6,259 nt of DNA from an uncultured Neomegalonema sp. (GCA_937944035.1 CALDZQ010000330.1:1-6259), one strand, 5' to 3'. Counted from the stretch's first letter, positions 1 to 5,954 are shown. Made by a program: numbers and translations. Notes: a model not told the origin generated them from the sequence alone.

Positions 1-1281
1 GTGATCGACAAGGCGCTGAAAGATGCCGCCCGCGACATCACGCTATGCGCCCGCGATCCAAAGCACGACCTGCACCCCGGCGGCTATCGCGTGCATTACG
101 GCACGGCGGGCGCGGCGGTGCATGTGGCCAATGTCGAGACCGGCGAGTATGACGAAAGCAAGCTGAAGGATCTGTACGCCGCAGCGCGGATTGTGGATCA
201 GCTTGATAATGTGCATTTTTTCCAACGCTGCATGGTCGCGCGGGATATTCTCGACAACCGCGAGATGGACCTGAACACGATTTACGCCAGCGTGAACGGC
301 ACGACCAAGCATATCGGCACATCTTTCACCGAACCGGATTTCGCAGTCGATGCCTTGAAAATGCTAAACCTGATGGCGGGCGGCGAGGATAAGTGGCGCG
401 AGCGTCCGTTCGTGTCGAACTCCAACTGTTTTGTCGTTCCGCCGCTGAAATTCGCGACCGAAAGCTGTGAGGTGATGGAGGTCTGCATTCGCGGCGGGAT
501 GCCTGTGCTGTTGCTGTCCGCCGGGCAGGCCGGGGCAACGGGTCCGGCGGGGCTGGCCGGAACGGTGGCGCAGGCGGTCGCGGAATGTCTGGCCGGATTG
601 GTCTATGTGCAGTCGATCAAGCCGGGGCATCCGGCGATTTTCGGGACATGGCCTTTCGTCAGCGATCTGCGCACGGGTGCGATGTGCGCGGGGTCGGGCG
701 AGCAGGCGCTGCTGACGGCGGCTTGCGCGCAGATGGGGCGGTTCTACGATCTGCCGACGGGCAGTGCGGGGGGCATGTCTGACGCGAAATACCCTGACCA
801 GCAAGCGGGGGCGGAGCATGGTATCACCAACGTCATGGCGGGCCTTGCGGGCCTGAACATGGTGTACGAATCCGCAGGAATGTACGCATCCCTGCTGGGT
901 TTCTCGCTGGAGGGGTTGATTATTGACAATGACATTCTCGGCCAGTGCCTGCGCTGTGTGCGTGGCATTGAGGTGACGGACGAGAAGCTGTCGATTGATG
1001 TCATCAAGGCCGCGTGTCTGGGCGGTCCGGGGCATTATCTGGGGTCAGATCAAACGCTCAGCCTGATGCAGACCGATTATTTCTACCCTGATATTGGCGA
1101 CCGCTCCTCGCCCAAGGAATGGCTGGAGCAGAACAAACCTGTGCTGATCGAGAAAGCGATTGCCAAAAAACGCGAGATTTTGGAGGAGACATCAAAGGCG
1201 CTGCTGCCCGACGACATCGACGCTGCCGTCCGCGCCGCTTTTCCGATCCGGCTGGACCGGATGACGGGCCAGATGGTGTAA
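1..1281 (+). CDS. MttB-family (trimethylamine methyltransferase-like) corrinoid methyltransferase, 5' end missing
   Basis: The 426 visible residues match the MttB superfamily. Members move a methyl group from a quaternary or tertiary amine (trimethylamine, glycine betaine, proline betaine, carnitine and others) to a cobalamin protein in the cytoplasm. Recognisable stretches are the Gly-rich core GGMPVLLLSAGQAGATGPAG (about 165-184), the PGHPAIFGTWPFVSDLRTGA segment (208-227) and GSAGGMSDAKYPDQQAGAEH (254-273). Family members are usually near 500 residues, so roughly 70-90 N-terminal residues lie left of the window. The GTG at base 1 is therefore probably an internal Val codon and not the start. 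No in-frame TAG occurs in the visible part, so this is the non-pyrrolysine type common in bacteria, for which trimethylamine itself is unlikely to be the substrate. The substrate cannot be read from sequence. No corrinoid protein gene lies downstream; a partner, if adjacent, must be upstream. Family call is firm, substrate unknown. Confidence 0.9.
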   Translation: MIDKALKDAARDITLCARDPKHDLHPGGYRVHYGTAGAAVHVANVETGEYDESKLKDLYAAARIVDQLDNVHFFQRCMVARDILDNREMDLNTIYASVNGTTKHIGTSFTEPDFAVDALKMLNLMAGGEDKWRERPFVSNSNCFVVPPLKFATESCEVMEVCIRGGMPVLLLSAGQAGATGPAGLAGTVAQAVAECLAGLVYVQSIKPGHPAIFGTWPFVSDLRTGAMCAGSGEQALLTAACAQMGRFYDLPTGSAGGMSDAKYPDQQAGAEHGITNVMAGLAGLNMVYESAGMYASLLGFSLEGLIIDNDILGQCLRCVRGIEVTDEKLSIDVIKAACLGGPGHYLGSDQTLSLMQTDYFYPDIGDRSSPKEWLEQNKPVLIEKAIAKKREILEETSKALLPDDIDAAVRAAFPIRLDRMTGQMV

Positions 1282-1288
1282 ATCAAAA

Positions 1289-1313
1289 CCCCTCCGCAGG
1301 CCGGGTGGAGGGG
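1289..1313. terminator. Likely bidirectional intrinsic terminator after the methyltransferase gene
   Basis: CCCCTCC (1289-1295) pairs perfectly with GGAGGGG (1307-1313) around an 11-base loop, 7 bases after the TAA stop. On the plus strand the stem is followed by a G run and then CAAAGCTTTT, a weak T tract. On the minus strand it is followed directly by TTTTGATTT, a better tract, so it may also stop transcripts from the converging small membrane-protein gene. The stem is seen directly; termination is inferred. Confidence 0.6.
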
Positions 1314-1347
1314 GGGCAAAGCTTTTCACATTCTGTAGCGATTTCGA

Positions 1348-1367
1348 GCAAGGTGGAAACACCTTGC
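1348..1367. other. Perfect 8-bp hairpin with a GAAA loop between convergent genes
   Basis: GCAAGGTG (1348-1355) and CACCTTGC (1360-1367) pair without mismatch around GAAA. Read from the plus strand this is a GNRA-type tetraloop, a very stable RNA fold, lying in the 3' region of the methyltransferase transcript beyond the first hairpin. Neither strand has a clear T tract right after the stem, so a classical terminator is doubtful. It could act as a 3'-end stabilising structure or a backup terminator. Confidence 0.4.
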
Positions 1368-1378
1368 CCTTGAAAAAG

Positions 1379-1648
1379 CTATCCCGCGCGCCGATTACGC
1401 CATTCAGCCAGATCAACCACGTTTTCAGGCTTTGGTTCGAGCGGTTCGGGCGGTGTTTCGACAGGGTCTTCGGCGCGGACCGGTGTGGTCTGGGTGACAC
1501 GAGCGCGCGGGCTTGGCATCGGGCGCTCCTGCACGTTTTGCATTTCAGGGGCGATCGCTGGACAGATGGCATTCCACAACAGGAAAGCGACTCCCACCAC
1601 GATCAGGAGAATAACCACAAGAGTTATCGCTAGCGTCGCCATATCCAT
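1379..1648 (-). CDS. Small single-span membrane protein of unknown function
   Basis: This 89-residue protein is not one I recognise by name. Residues about 4-25 form a strongly hydrophobic segment (ITLVVILLIVVGVAFLLW) that looks like one membrane helix. After it comes a Pro- and Glu-rich, probably disordered tail (about 30-75) ending in the short motif NVVDLAEWRNRRAG. With no positive charge before the helix and Arg and Lys after it, the positive-inside rule suggests a cytoplasmic tail. The hydrophobic run followed by a low-complexity tail makes the minus-strand frame far more convincing than the plus-strand frame over the same bases. There is no clear Shine-Dalgarno sequence before the ATG at 1648; a second in-frame ATG at 1642 is possible. 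The gene lies downstream of hspQ on the same strand, but a terminator separates them, so it is probably a separate unit. Confidence 0.65.
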   Translation of the reverse strand: MDMATLAITLVVILLIVVGVAFLLWNAICPAIAPEMQNVQERPMPSPRARVTQTTPVRAEDPVETPPEPLEPKPENVVDLAEWRNRRAG

Positions 1649-1663
1649 GAGGTAACGCTAGCG
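1628..1663. repeat. Pair of CGCTAGCG palindromes flanking the small membrane-protein start codon
   Basis: The 8-base palindrome CGCTAGCG occurs at 1628-1635 and 1656-1663. With one more base each, CGCTAGCGT (1628-1636) and ACGCTAGCG (1655-1663) form a perfect 9-base inverted repeat. The start codon of the small gene (1646-1648) sits between them. The centres are 28 bases apart. The arrangement could be an operator or an RNA hairpin hiding the start; the sequence does not decide. Chance is not excluded. Confidence 0.45.
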
Positions 1664-1712
1664 CGGCTTTACCCGCAGGTGCAATGGCAAGATGTTCACA
1701 TCCAGCGAAAAT

Positions 1713-1731
1713 AACGCTCTGGGAGAGCGTT
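1713..1731 (-). terminator. Intrinsic terminator of hspQ
   Basis: Read on the minus strand, AACGCTCT and AGAGCGTT form a perfect 8-base stem around a CCC loop, followed at once by ATTTTCG. It lies about 64 bases past the hspQ stop codon. The plus strand has no T tract after the stem, so direction is minus. Confidence 0.7.
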
Positions 1732-1794
1732 CTGAACGGATTTCGCGCTATACCATGCTGCATTTCAATGAAACGGGAGGCGGTTTTCAGCTGT

Positions 1795-2130
1795 TCAATG
1801 CGCCTGACTGGGATCAAATGCGTATTGGTTGCCACTGAGTTCGCCGAAAAACTCCTGGATTTCAGGATGCTCAACCGGTTCGCCTGTTTCATCGGGAATC
1901 AGGTTCTGCTCGGAGACATACGCAACGTAGTAGCTGGTATCGTTTTCAGCGAGCAAATGATAGAATGGCTGGTCGCGCGCGGGGCGGATGTCCTCAGGGA
2001 TCGACGCCCACCATTCTTCGGTGTTCTGAAATGCGGGATCGACATCAAATACCACGCCACGGAACTCATAATGCCGATGACGCACGACTTGGCCGAGCTT
2101 GTAGTGTGCAACGCGGATGGCTTCGCCCAT
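1795..2130 (-). CDS. hspQ: Heat shock protein HspQ (YccV-like, hemimethylated-DNA-binding domain)
   Basis: The 111-residue protein is about the length of E. coli HspQ (105). It shows the family pattern: K-x-G-x-x-VRHRHYEFRGVVFDVDP (residues about 11-32), RDQPFYHLLAEND (52-64) and YYVAYVSEQNLIPD (67-80), followed by an acidic tail. In enterobacteria HspQ is heat induced, binds hemimethylated DNA including oriC, and acts as a substrate and specificity enhancer of the Lon protease; the alphaproteobacterial role is presumed similar. The ATG at 2130 is preceded by a weak GGA about 5 bases upstream and the product starts right before the conserved domain, so the start looks sound. The gene is divergent from the AEC permease and ends at its own terminator. 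A heat-shock-type promoter candidate lies about 85-110 bases upstream. Confidence 0.92.
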   Translation of the reverse strand: MGEAIRVAHYKLGQVVRHRHYEFRGVVFDVDPAFQNTEEWWASIPEDIRPARDQPFYHLLAENDTSYYVAYVSEQNLIPDETGEPVEHPEIQEFFGELSGNQYAFDPSQAH

Positions 2131-2213
2131 AATTCCATCTTTCGAAAATGCTTTATTAAACTTTCATAAACCTTTGGCGAACCGCTGTCTAGCGGGCTAC
2201 ACGTCCAAATCGG

Positions 2214-2238
2214 ATATGTAAGCCGCATAATTTTCAAG
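2214..2238 (-). promoter_or_regulatory. Candidate RpoH (sigma-32) heat-shock promoter of hspQ
   Basis: On the minus strand CTTGAAA (2238-2232) is followed, 16 bases after the CTTG core, by CATAT (2218-2214). RpoH promoters carry a CTTG core in the -35 box and a C-rich, AT-ending -10 box (CCCCATNT in E. coli, a C-x-TAT type in alphaproteobacteria). The -35 match is perfect; the -10 is partial, and the spacing is one base short of the usual E. coli range. A start near 2207 would give a leader of about 77 bases. hspQ is a known sigma-32 gene in E. coli, which supports the reading. Confidence 0.45.
2226..2231 (+). promoter_or_regulatory. Possible -10 box for the AEC permease
   Basis: CATAAT matches TATAAT at five of six positions and ends 16 bases before the ATG. 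No convincing -35 box lies at 16-18 bases upstream, so the call is weak. It sits inside the hspQ promoter candidate, so the two divergent promoters would overlap. Confidence 0.3.
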
Positions 2239-2247
2239 ATAAGTTGC

Positions 2248-3129
2248 ATGACAGTCATCACACCAATACTTGAAGTTGTCCTGCCGGTCTTTTTACTGGC
2301 CGCCGCCGGTTACGTTTGGGTTAGGCGGAATATAGAATTCGACATTGAATTCGTGGGGCGTCTAGCGCTCGAATTCTGTGTGCCGTGTCTCGTTTTTGGA
2401 AAATTGGCCTCCGTATCTTTTAACGGCGCGATATTTGCCGCGATTGCGATGGCAACGGTCACGTTTTATGCGGTGTCGGCGCTGGTGATGGCGGGTGTGG
2501 TTGCCTTTTTGCGGATGGGGCAGCGCGATTTCCTTCTGCCTCTGGTATCCGCGAACACGGGCAATATCGGCCTTCCGCTGTGTTTTTTCGCATTCGGGGA
2601 GCAAGGGCTGGTTTATGCCATCGTTTTGTTCGCGACGATGGTTGTGCTGCAATTCACCTTCGGGCTGTGGCTGGTGTCAGGCGAGCCGTCACCATTGAAA
2701 GCGGTGCGGCATCCGCTGGTGCTGGCATCGGTGTTTGGCGCGTTGTTCTCGTGGCAAGGCATTGAGATTCCCAAGGCGCTGAGCAATGCAATTGATCTGG
2801 CGGGGCAGCCTGCGATTCCGCTTATGCTGCTGGCATTGGGGGCCGCTATTGCGGGTTTGCCCGCGTTTATGACGTGGCGCATAGCCGGGATCGCTGCATT
2901 CAAGCTGCTGTTATCCGGTGTGCTGGCCATTGCCATAGGGCGGGCGTTCAACCTTGATCCATTGGTGCAGAGCGTGTTCATCGTGCAGGCAATCACGCCC
3001 GTGGCGGTCACAAGCTGGATGCTGGCGCAGCGGTATAACAGGCGGCACGAGGAAGTGGCGCAGATGGTATTGGCGTCGACCGTGCTCGTCGCGCTGGCCA
3101 TGCCCGTTGTATTGTATTTCCTGTTGTAA
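2248..3129 (+). CDS. AEC (auxin efflux carrier) family transporter
   Basis: The 293-residue protein is strongly hydrophobic, with about ten predicted membrane helices in two halves, the usual size for bacterial AEC permeases of the inner membrane. Family marks are the N-terminal PVFLLAAAGYVWVRR (about 13-27), the SANTGNIGLPL motif at the crossover of the first half, and QPAIPLMLLALGAAIAG in the second half, with PVAVTSWMLAQRY near the C-terminus. The family exports or exchanges small organic anions such as malate or malonate in bacteria; the substrate here is unknown. The ATG at 2248 has only a weak purine stretch (AAGATAAG) before it, but the protein starts in the expected place relative to the first helix. 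It is divergent from hspQ and 66 bases upstream of the transglycosylase gene, which appears to have its own promoter. Confidence 0.9.
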   Translation: MTVITPILEVVLPVFLLAAAGYVWVRRNIEFDIEFVGRLALEFCVPCLVFGKLASVSFNGAIFAAIAMATVTFYAVSALVMAGVVAFLRMGQRDFLLPLVSANTGNIGLPLCFFAFGEQGLVYAIVLFATMVVLQFTFGLWLVSGEPSPLKAVRHPLVLASVFGALFSWQGIEIPKALSNAIDLAGQPAIPLMLLALGAAIAGLPAFMTWRIAGIAAFKLLLSGVLAIAIGRAFNLDPLVQSVFIVQAITPVAVTSWMLAQRYNRRHEEVAQMVLASTVLVALAMPVVLYFLL

Positions 3130-3160
3130 AAAGTTTCTCAGGACAACGGTTAATGAAGGG

Positions 3161-3189
3161 TTTACGCGGAATCAGCTGTTTCGTATGAT
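3161..3189 (+). promoter_or_regulatory. Sigma-70-type promoter of the transglycosylase gene, giving a leaderless mRNA
   Basis: TTTACG (3161-3166, four of six to TTGACA) and TATGAT (3184-3189, five of six to TATAAT) are spaced by exactly 17 bases. Transcription would begin about 6-8 bases after the -10, at 3195-3197, which is the A of the ATG at 3196. No Shine-Dalgarno sequence precedes that ATG, fitting a leaderless message. Start site is inferred. Confidence 0.5.
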
Positions 3190-3195
3190 CGCGTC

Positions 3196-3921
3196 ATGAT
3201 GCTTCGTGTCTCAATCATCGGTGCAGTTGCCGCCGCCGCAGTGGCGGGGGTGTTTTACACGGGCTGGAATCAAAAGGTCGAAGCGCCGCCGCGCGATCAG
3301 CGGGACGCCTGCAACATCATGCGCGAGCGGCCCGAATGGTATAGCGCAGCACGCGAAGCAGCGGAAAAATGGGACGTGCCGACCCCGACACTGCTGGCGA
3401 TTATCTGGCGGGAAAGCAACTTCCGCGCCCGTGTCCGCCCGCCCCGCCGTGACGGTTGGTGGATATTTCCGGGCAAACATATCTCAACGGCTTACGGGTT
3501 CTCTCAAGCGCTTGATGGGACGTGGGACTGGTATCGCGAGGATGTCGGCGCATCGCGGGCAAGGCGGGACGATTTTCGCGACGCGGTCGATTTTGTCGGC
3601 TGGTACATGGACAAATCACAGAGAAAACTGGGTTTTAGCGCTTATGACCCGCGCAATCACTACCTCGCCTATCATCAGGGGCATGGCGGCTATCGGTCGG
3701 GCCGCTGGAAGCGCAATGCGTCGCTGAAAAAGGCGGCGGGACAGGTCGAGCGGATGGCCCAGCGCTATGACGGGCGGCTGTTCGACTGCGACATCGCGCA
3801 TTTCAAAGCCGGAACCCTGAAGGAAAGCCCGCTGCCGCAAATGCGCCCCGGTATGATTGCCGATATTCCTGTGCCGACCCCGAAACCGTTGCGCGAAGTG
3901 GCGGAACTCAGCGACGGCTAA
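3196..3921 (+). CDS. Membrane-anchored SLT-type lytic transglycosylase
   Basis: The 241-residue protein has a hydrophobic N-terminal segment (about 5-22) without a lipobox Cys, so it is either an uncleaved membrane anchor or a signal peptide; the rest would be periplasmic. The SLT-like catalytic domain spans about 48-192. ALLAIIWRESNF-type sequence places the catalytic Glu at residue 73; the substrate-groove motif appears as AYGFSQ (99-104) instead of the commoner GLMQ; YLAYHQGHGGY (156-166) closes the domain. Such enzymes cleave MurNAc-GlcNAc bonds in peptidoglycan with 1,6-anhydro product. Cys39 and Cys198 flank the domain and could form a disulfide. The tail after 200 is Pro-rich. ATG codons at 3196 and 3199 are both possible starts; neither has a Shine-Dalgarno sequence. 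The last 14 bases overlap the end of comEC on the other strand. The exact subfamily is not named with certainty. Confidence 0.85.
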   Translation: MMLRVSIIGAVAAAAVAGVFYTGWNQKVEAPPRDQRDACNIMRERPEWYSAAREAAEKWDVPTPTLLAIIWRESNFRARVRPPRRDGWWIFPGKHISTAYGFSQALDGTWDWYREDVGASRARRDDFRDAVDFVGWYMDKSQRKLGFSAYDPRNHYLAYHQGHGGYRSGRWKRNASLKKAAGQVERMAQRYDGRLFDCDIAHFKAGTLKESPLPQMRPGMIADIPVPTPKPLREVAELSDG

Positions 3922-5944
3922 CCCAGCCCCGTGCGATGTGCAGTGCGGGCGGGGCGTCATCGGGCAGATGCACAGCAATACCGCTGGCCTTGTGTAGAGT
4001 TTCCGCGTCGATCACCGTGCAATCGCCCCGTGGCGTCAGCGCGCTTGTTGCGATCAGAATTGTTCTGTCGGGACAGTCTTGCGGTTGCGCGTCTCCTTTG
4101 CGCAGGAAAATCACCCGCCAGTCACCATCCGCGCCCGTCGTCCAGCCCGTGCAACGCCGCGATGTGCAGCGCCATTCACGTCTGGCATAAGCCGCGCTGC
4201 GGTCCGCATCTCGCATTCCGTCCCGTCGCAGCCACATCTCGGCGGCATAGGTTTCGGCGCGCGGGCGGCTGACCCAGCGCCGGCCATCCTCGCCAATACC
4301 GCTGATGAGCGCAGCTTTTTGGGCGATGATAAGGGCGGGACGTTCGGTTTGCATCCACAGGTAAATGCCGGAAAAGGCGAAAATCACCCCCACAAAACGC
4401 ACAGCCCCGCGCCAGATTGTCAACCACAGACCGCCAAACACGATCAGGGACAATGCCGGCGGCGTTCCGGCGGCAACCCCGGTCACGGCATCCTCCAATC
4501 CGCCGAACCAGCTGGCGACATAGATGATGTAATCGATCCCGACGCCCAGCGGTTTCAGCGCCAGATCGGCCAACCCGAACGGGGCGAGCAATCCGGCCAG
4601 AATCACGCACGGCATGATCCACACCCCCATCAGCGGCGTGGCGAGCAGATTGGCGGGCAAGCCCCAGACAACGATCCGGTTGAAATGGTAAGCGGCGAAT
4701 GGTGCGGTGGCGATACCCGCGACAACGCTGGTCATCAGAGTCGCCAGCGCAAAGGTAACAAACCGCGCACGCCAGTCGGTCATCTGCGCCCGTTTGCGCC
4801 AAAACCCGCGCGTCGCTTCATAGCTTGCCACAAGGGCGGCGACCGCGCCGAAGGACATCTGAAACCCCGCCTCGAACAGGCTTTCCGGGCGCATCAGCAG
4901 GATCAGGATCGCGGCGGCGGCCAACCCGCGCATGGTGATCGGGGCGCGGTCGATCAAAATCGCGCAAAACGCCACGGCGGCCATGACGAAGGCCCGCTGG
5001 GTCGTGACGCTCGCCCCTGAGAGGATGAGATAGATGCCCGCGCCCAACAATCCAGCGACGGCGGCGTATTTACGGATCGGGCGACGCTCTGCCAGTCCGG
5101 GGATCAACGCCAACACCAAACGAACCGACCAGAATACCAGCGCGCTGAGCAGGCCGACATGCAGACCTGAGATCGCAAGCAAATGGGCGAGGCCGGAGTC
5201 GCGCAAAGCCTGACGGGTATCCTCCGGGATCGCGCTGCGATCACCGACCATCAACGCGGCCGCAACACCGCCCGCCGCCCCGCCGATCCGTGCCTCGACT
5301 TCGGCGGCGATGTTTGAGCGGAAACGATCAACGCGCAGGGCAAAAGGCAAGTTTGCAGCGCGGTCAACAATCTCAGGCTGACCACGCGCATAGCCAACCG
5401 CGCCGATGCGGTCGAAATAGGCTTGCATCGAAAAGTCGAACGCGCCCGGCTCCGGCGGGCCGGGGGGGGCGTCGAGCGTGGCATCAAGCGAGACACGCGC
5501 CCCGATCTCAGGCGCGGCATCCGCTCTTATCAGTGTCAGGCGTACCCGCGCGGGCACATCCGGCCCGCCCATCCGGATTTCGTCGAGCAACAGACGCGGT
5601 GCGCCTGAACGGGAACGGTCCGCACCGATCACACGCCCCTCAATCGTCCCGCGATAAGGCGCGCTCAGGACCGGGGCATCGACATCGCGCAGGCGTATCT
5701 CAGCGGCCAGCAACCCGGTGATGATGGCCAGCAGGGCCGCGATCACGCGGCGTTTCCCCCGGCTCAAAAATGCGCTCAGGGCAATCAGCACCAGCAAAAC
5801 GCTGACGCTTAGCAGCGGCTTTCCGGGCAGGCCGAAATAACCGAGCCAGATACCAACGCCGAGCATGGCGGGTATCCACAACGGAAACCGCCTGTCTTGT
5901 GAGAGCCATGCGACGGATGGCCGGGAAAGAATGCGGTCCTCCAT
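3908..5944 (-). CDS. comEC: ComEC/Rec2 family DNA-uptake channel protein, without metallo-beta-lactamase domain
   Basis: The 678-residue inner-membrane protein has the ComEC layout: N-terminal membrane helices (about 22-80), a soluble OB-like DUF4131 region (about 95-200), and the Competence channel domain (about 220-530) with HLLAISGLHVG (254-264), YLILSGASVTTQRAF (305-319), FEAGFQMSFGAVAAL (357-371) and ANLLATPLMG (431-440). ComEC carries single-stranded DNA into the cytoplasm during natural transformation. The C-terminal metallo-beta-lactamase nuclease domain of Bacillus-type ComEC is missing: no HxHxDH motif exists. In its place is a tail of about 150 residues with four cysteines (593, 598, 624, 642). 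The start at 5944 is supported by an AAGGGGG ribosome site a few bases upstream. An eight-C run lies near codons 158-161. The gene is convergent with the transglycosylase and divergent from the lipoprotein gene. Whether this organism is competent cannot be told from here. Confidence 0.92.
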   Translation of the reverse strand: MEDRILSRPSVAWLSQDRRFPLWIPAMLGVGIWLGYFGLPGKPLLSVSVLLVLIALSAFLSRGKRRVIAALLAIITGLLAAEIRLRDVDAPVLSAPYRGTIEGRVIGADRSRSGAPRLLLDEIRMGGPDVPARVRLTLIRADAAPEIGARVSLDATLDAPPGPPEPGAFDFSMQAYFDRIGAVGYARGQPEIVDRAANLPFALRVDRFRSNIAAEVEARIGGAAGGVAAALMVGDRSAIPEDTRQALRDSGLAHLLAISGLHVGLLSALVFWSVRLVLALIPGLAERRPIRKYAAVAGLLGAGIYLILSGASVTTQRAFVMAAVAFCAILIDRAPITMRGLAAAAILILLMRPESLFEAGFQMSFGAVAALVASYEATRGFWRKRAQMTDWRARFVTFALATLMTSVVAGIATAPFAAYHFNRIVVWGLPANLLATPLMGVWIMPCVILAGLLAPFGLADLALKPLGVGIDYIIYVASWFGGLEDAVTGVAAGTPPALSLIVFGGLWLTIWRGAVRFVGVIFAFSGIYLWMQTERPALIIAQKAALISGIGEDGRRWVSRPRAETYAAEMWLRRDGMRDADRSAAYARREWRCTSRRCTGWTTGADGDWRVIFLRKGDAQPQDCPDRTILIATSALTPRGDCTVIDAETLHKASGIAVHLPDDAPPALHIARGWVSRR

Positions 5945-5947
5945 CGT

Positions 5948-5954
5948 CCCCCTT
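5948..5954 (-). promoter_or_regulatory. Ribosome binding site of comEC
   Basis: On the minus strand AAGGGGG ends 3 bases before the ATG at 5944. The spacing is short, but pairing from the first four Gs gives a workable distance, and no better start lies nearby. Confidence 0.5.

Noticed and set aside
364..1035. 223-codon minus-strand reading frame opposite the methyltransferase gene
   Set aside because: His/Arg/Gln-rich shadow composition, opposite a well-conserved enzyme.
1684..2169. 161-codon plus-strand reading frame opposite hspQ
   Set aside because: It lies antisense to a clear HspQ gene, and its product has no recognisable domain; the minus-strand frame explains the sequence.
2335..2376. 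Three GAATTC sites spaced 12 and 24 bases apart
   Set aside because: They encode Glu-Phe pairs in a helix of the AEC permease (IEFDIEFVGRLALEF); the spacing follows from the protein sequence and there is no sign of a DNA-level role.
3926..3955. GCCCCG/CGGGGC inverted repeat just past the transglycosylase stop, considered as a terminator
   Set aside because: The loop is long (18 bases), no T tract follows, and the bases encode the C-terminus of ComEC.
4079..5020. 313-codon plus-strand reading frame inside comEC
   Set aside because: Its product is a low-complexity Arg/His/Gln/Gly-rich protein typical of the antisense shadow of a GC-rich membrane-protein gene; comEC motifs on the minus strand are unambiguous.
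5444..5461. GC-rich inverted repeat near CCCGGCTCCGGCGGGC
   Set aside because: It is within comEC coding sequence rich in Pro and Gly codons, which make such repeats by chance.
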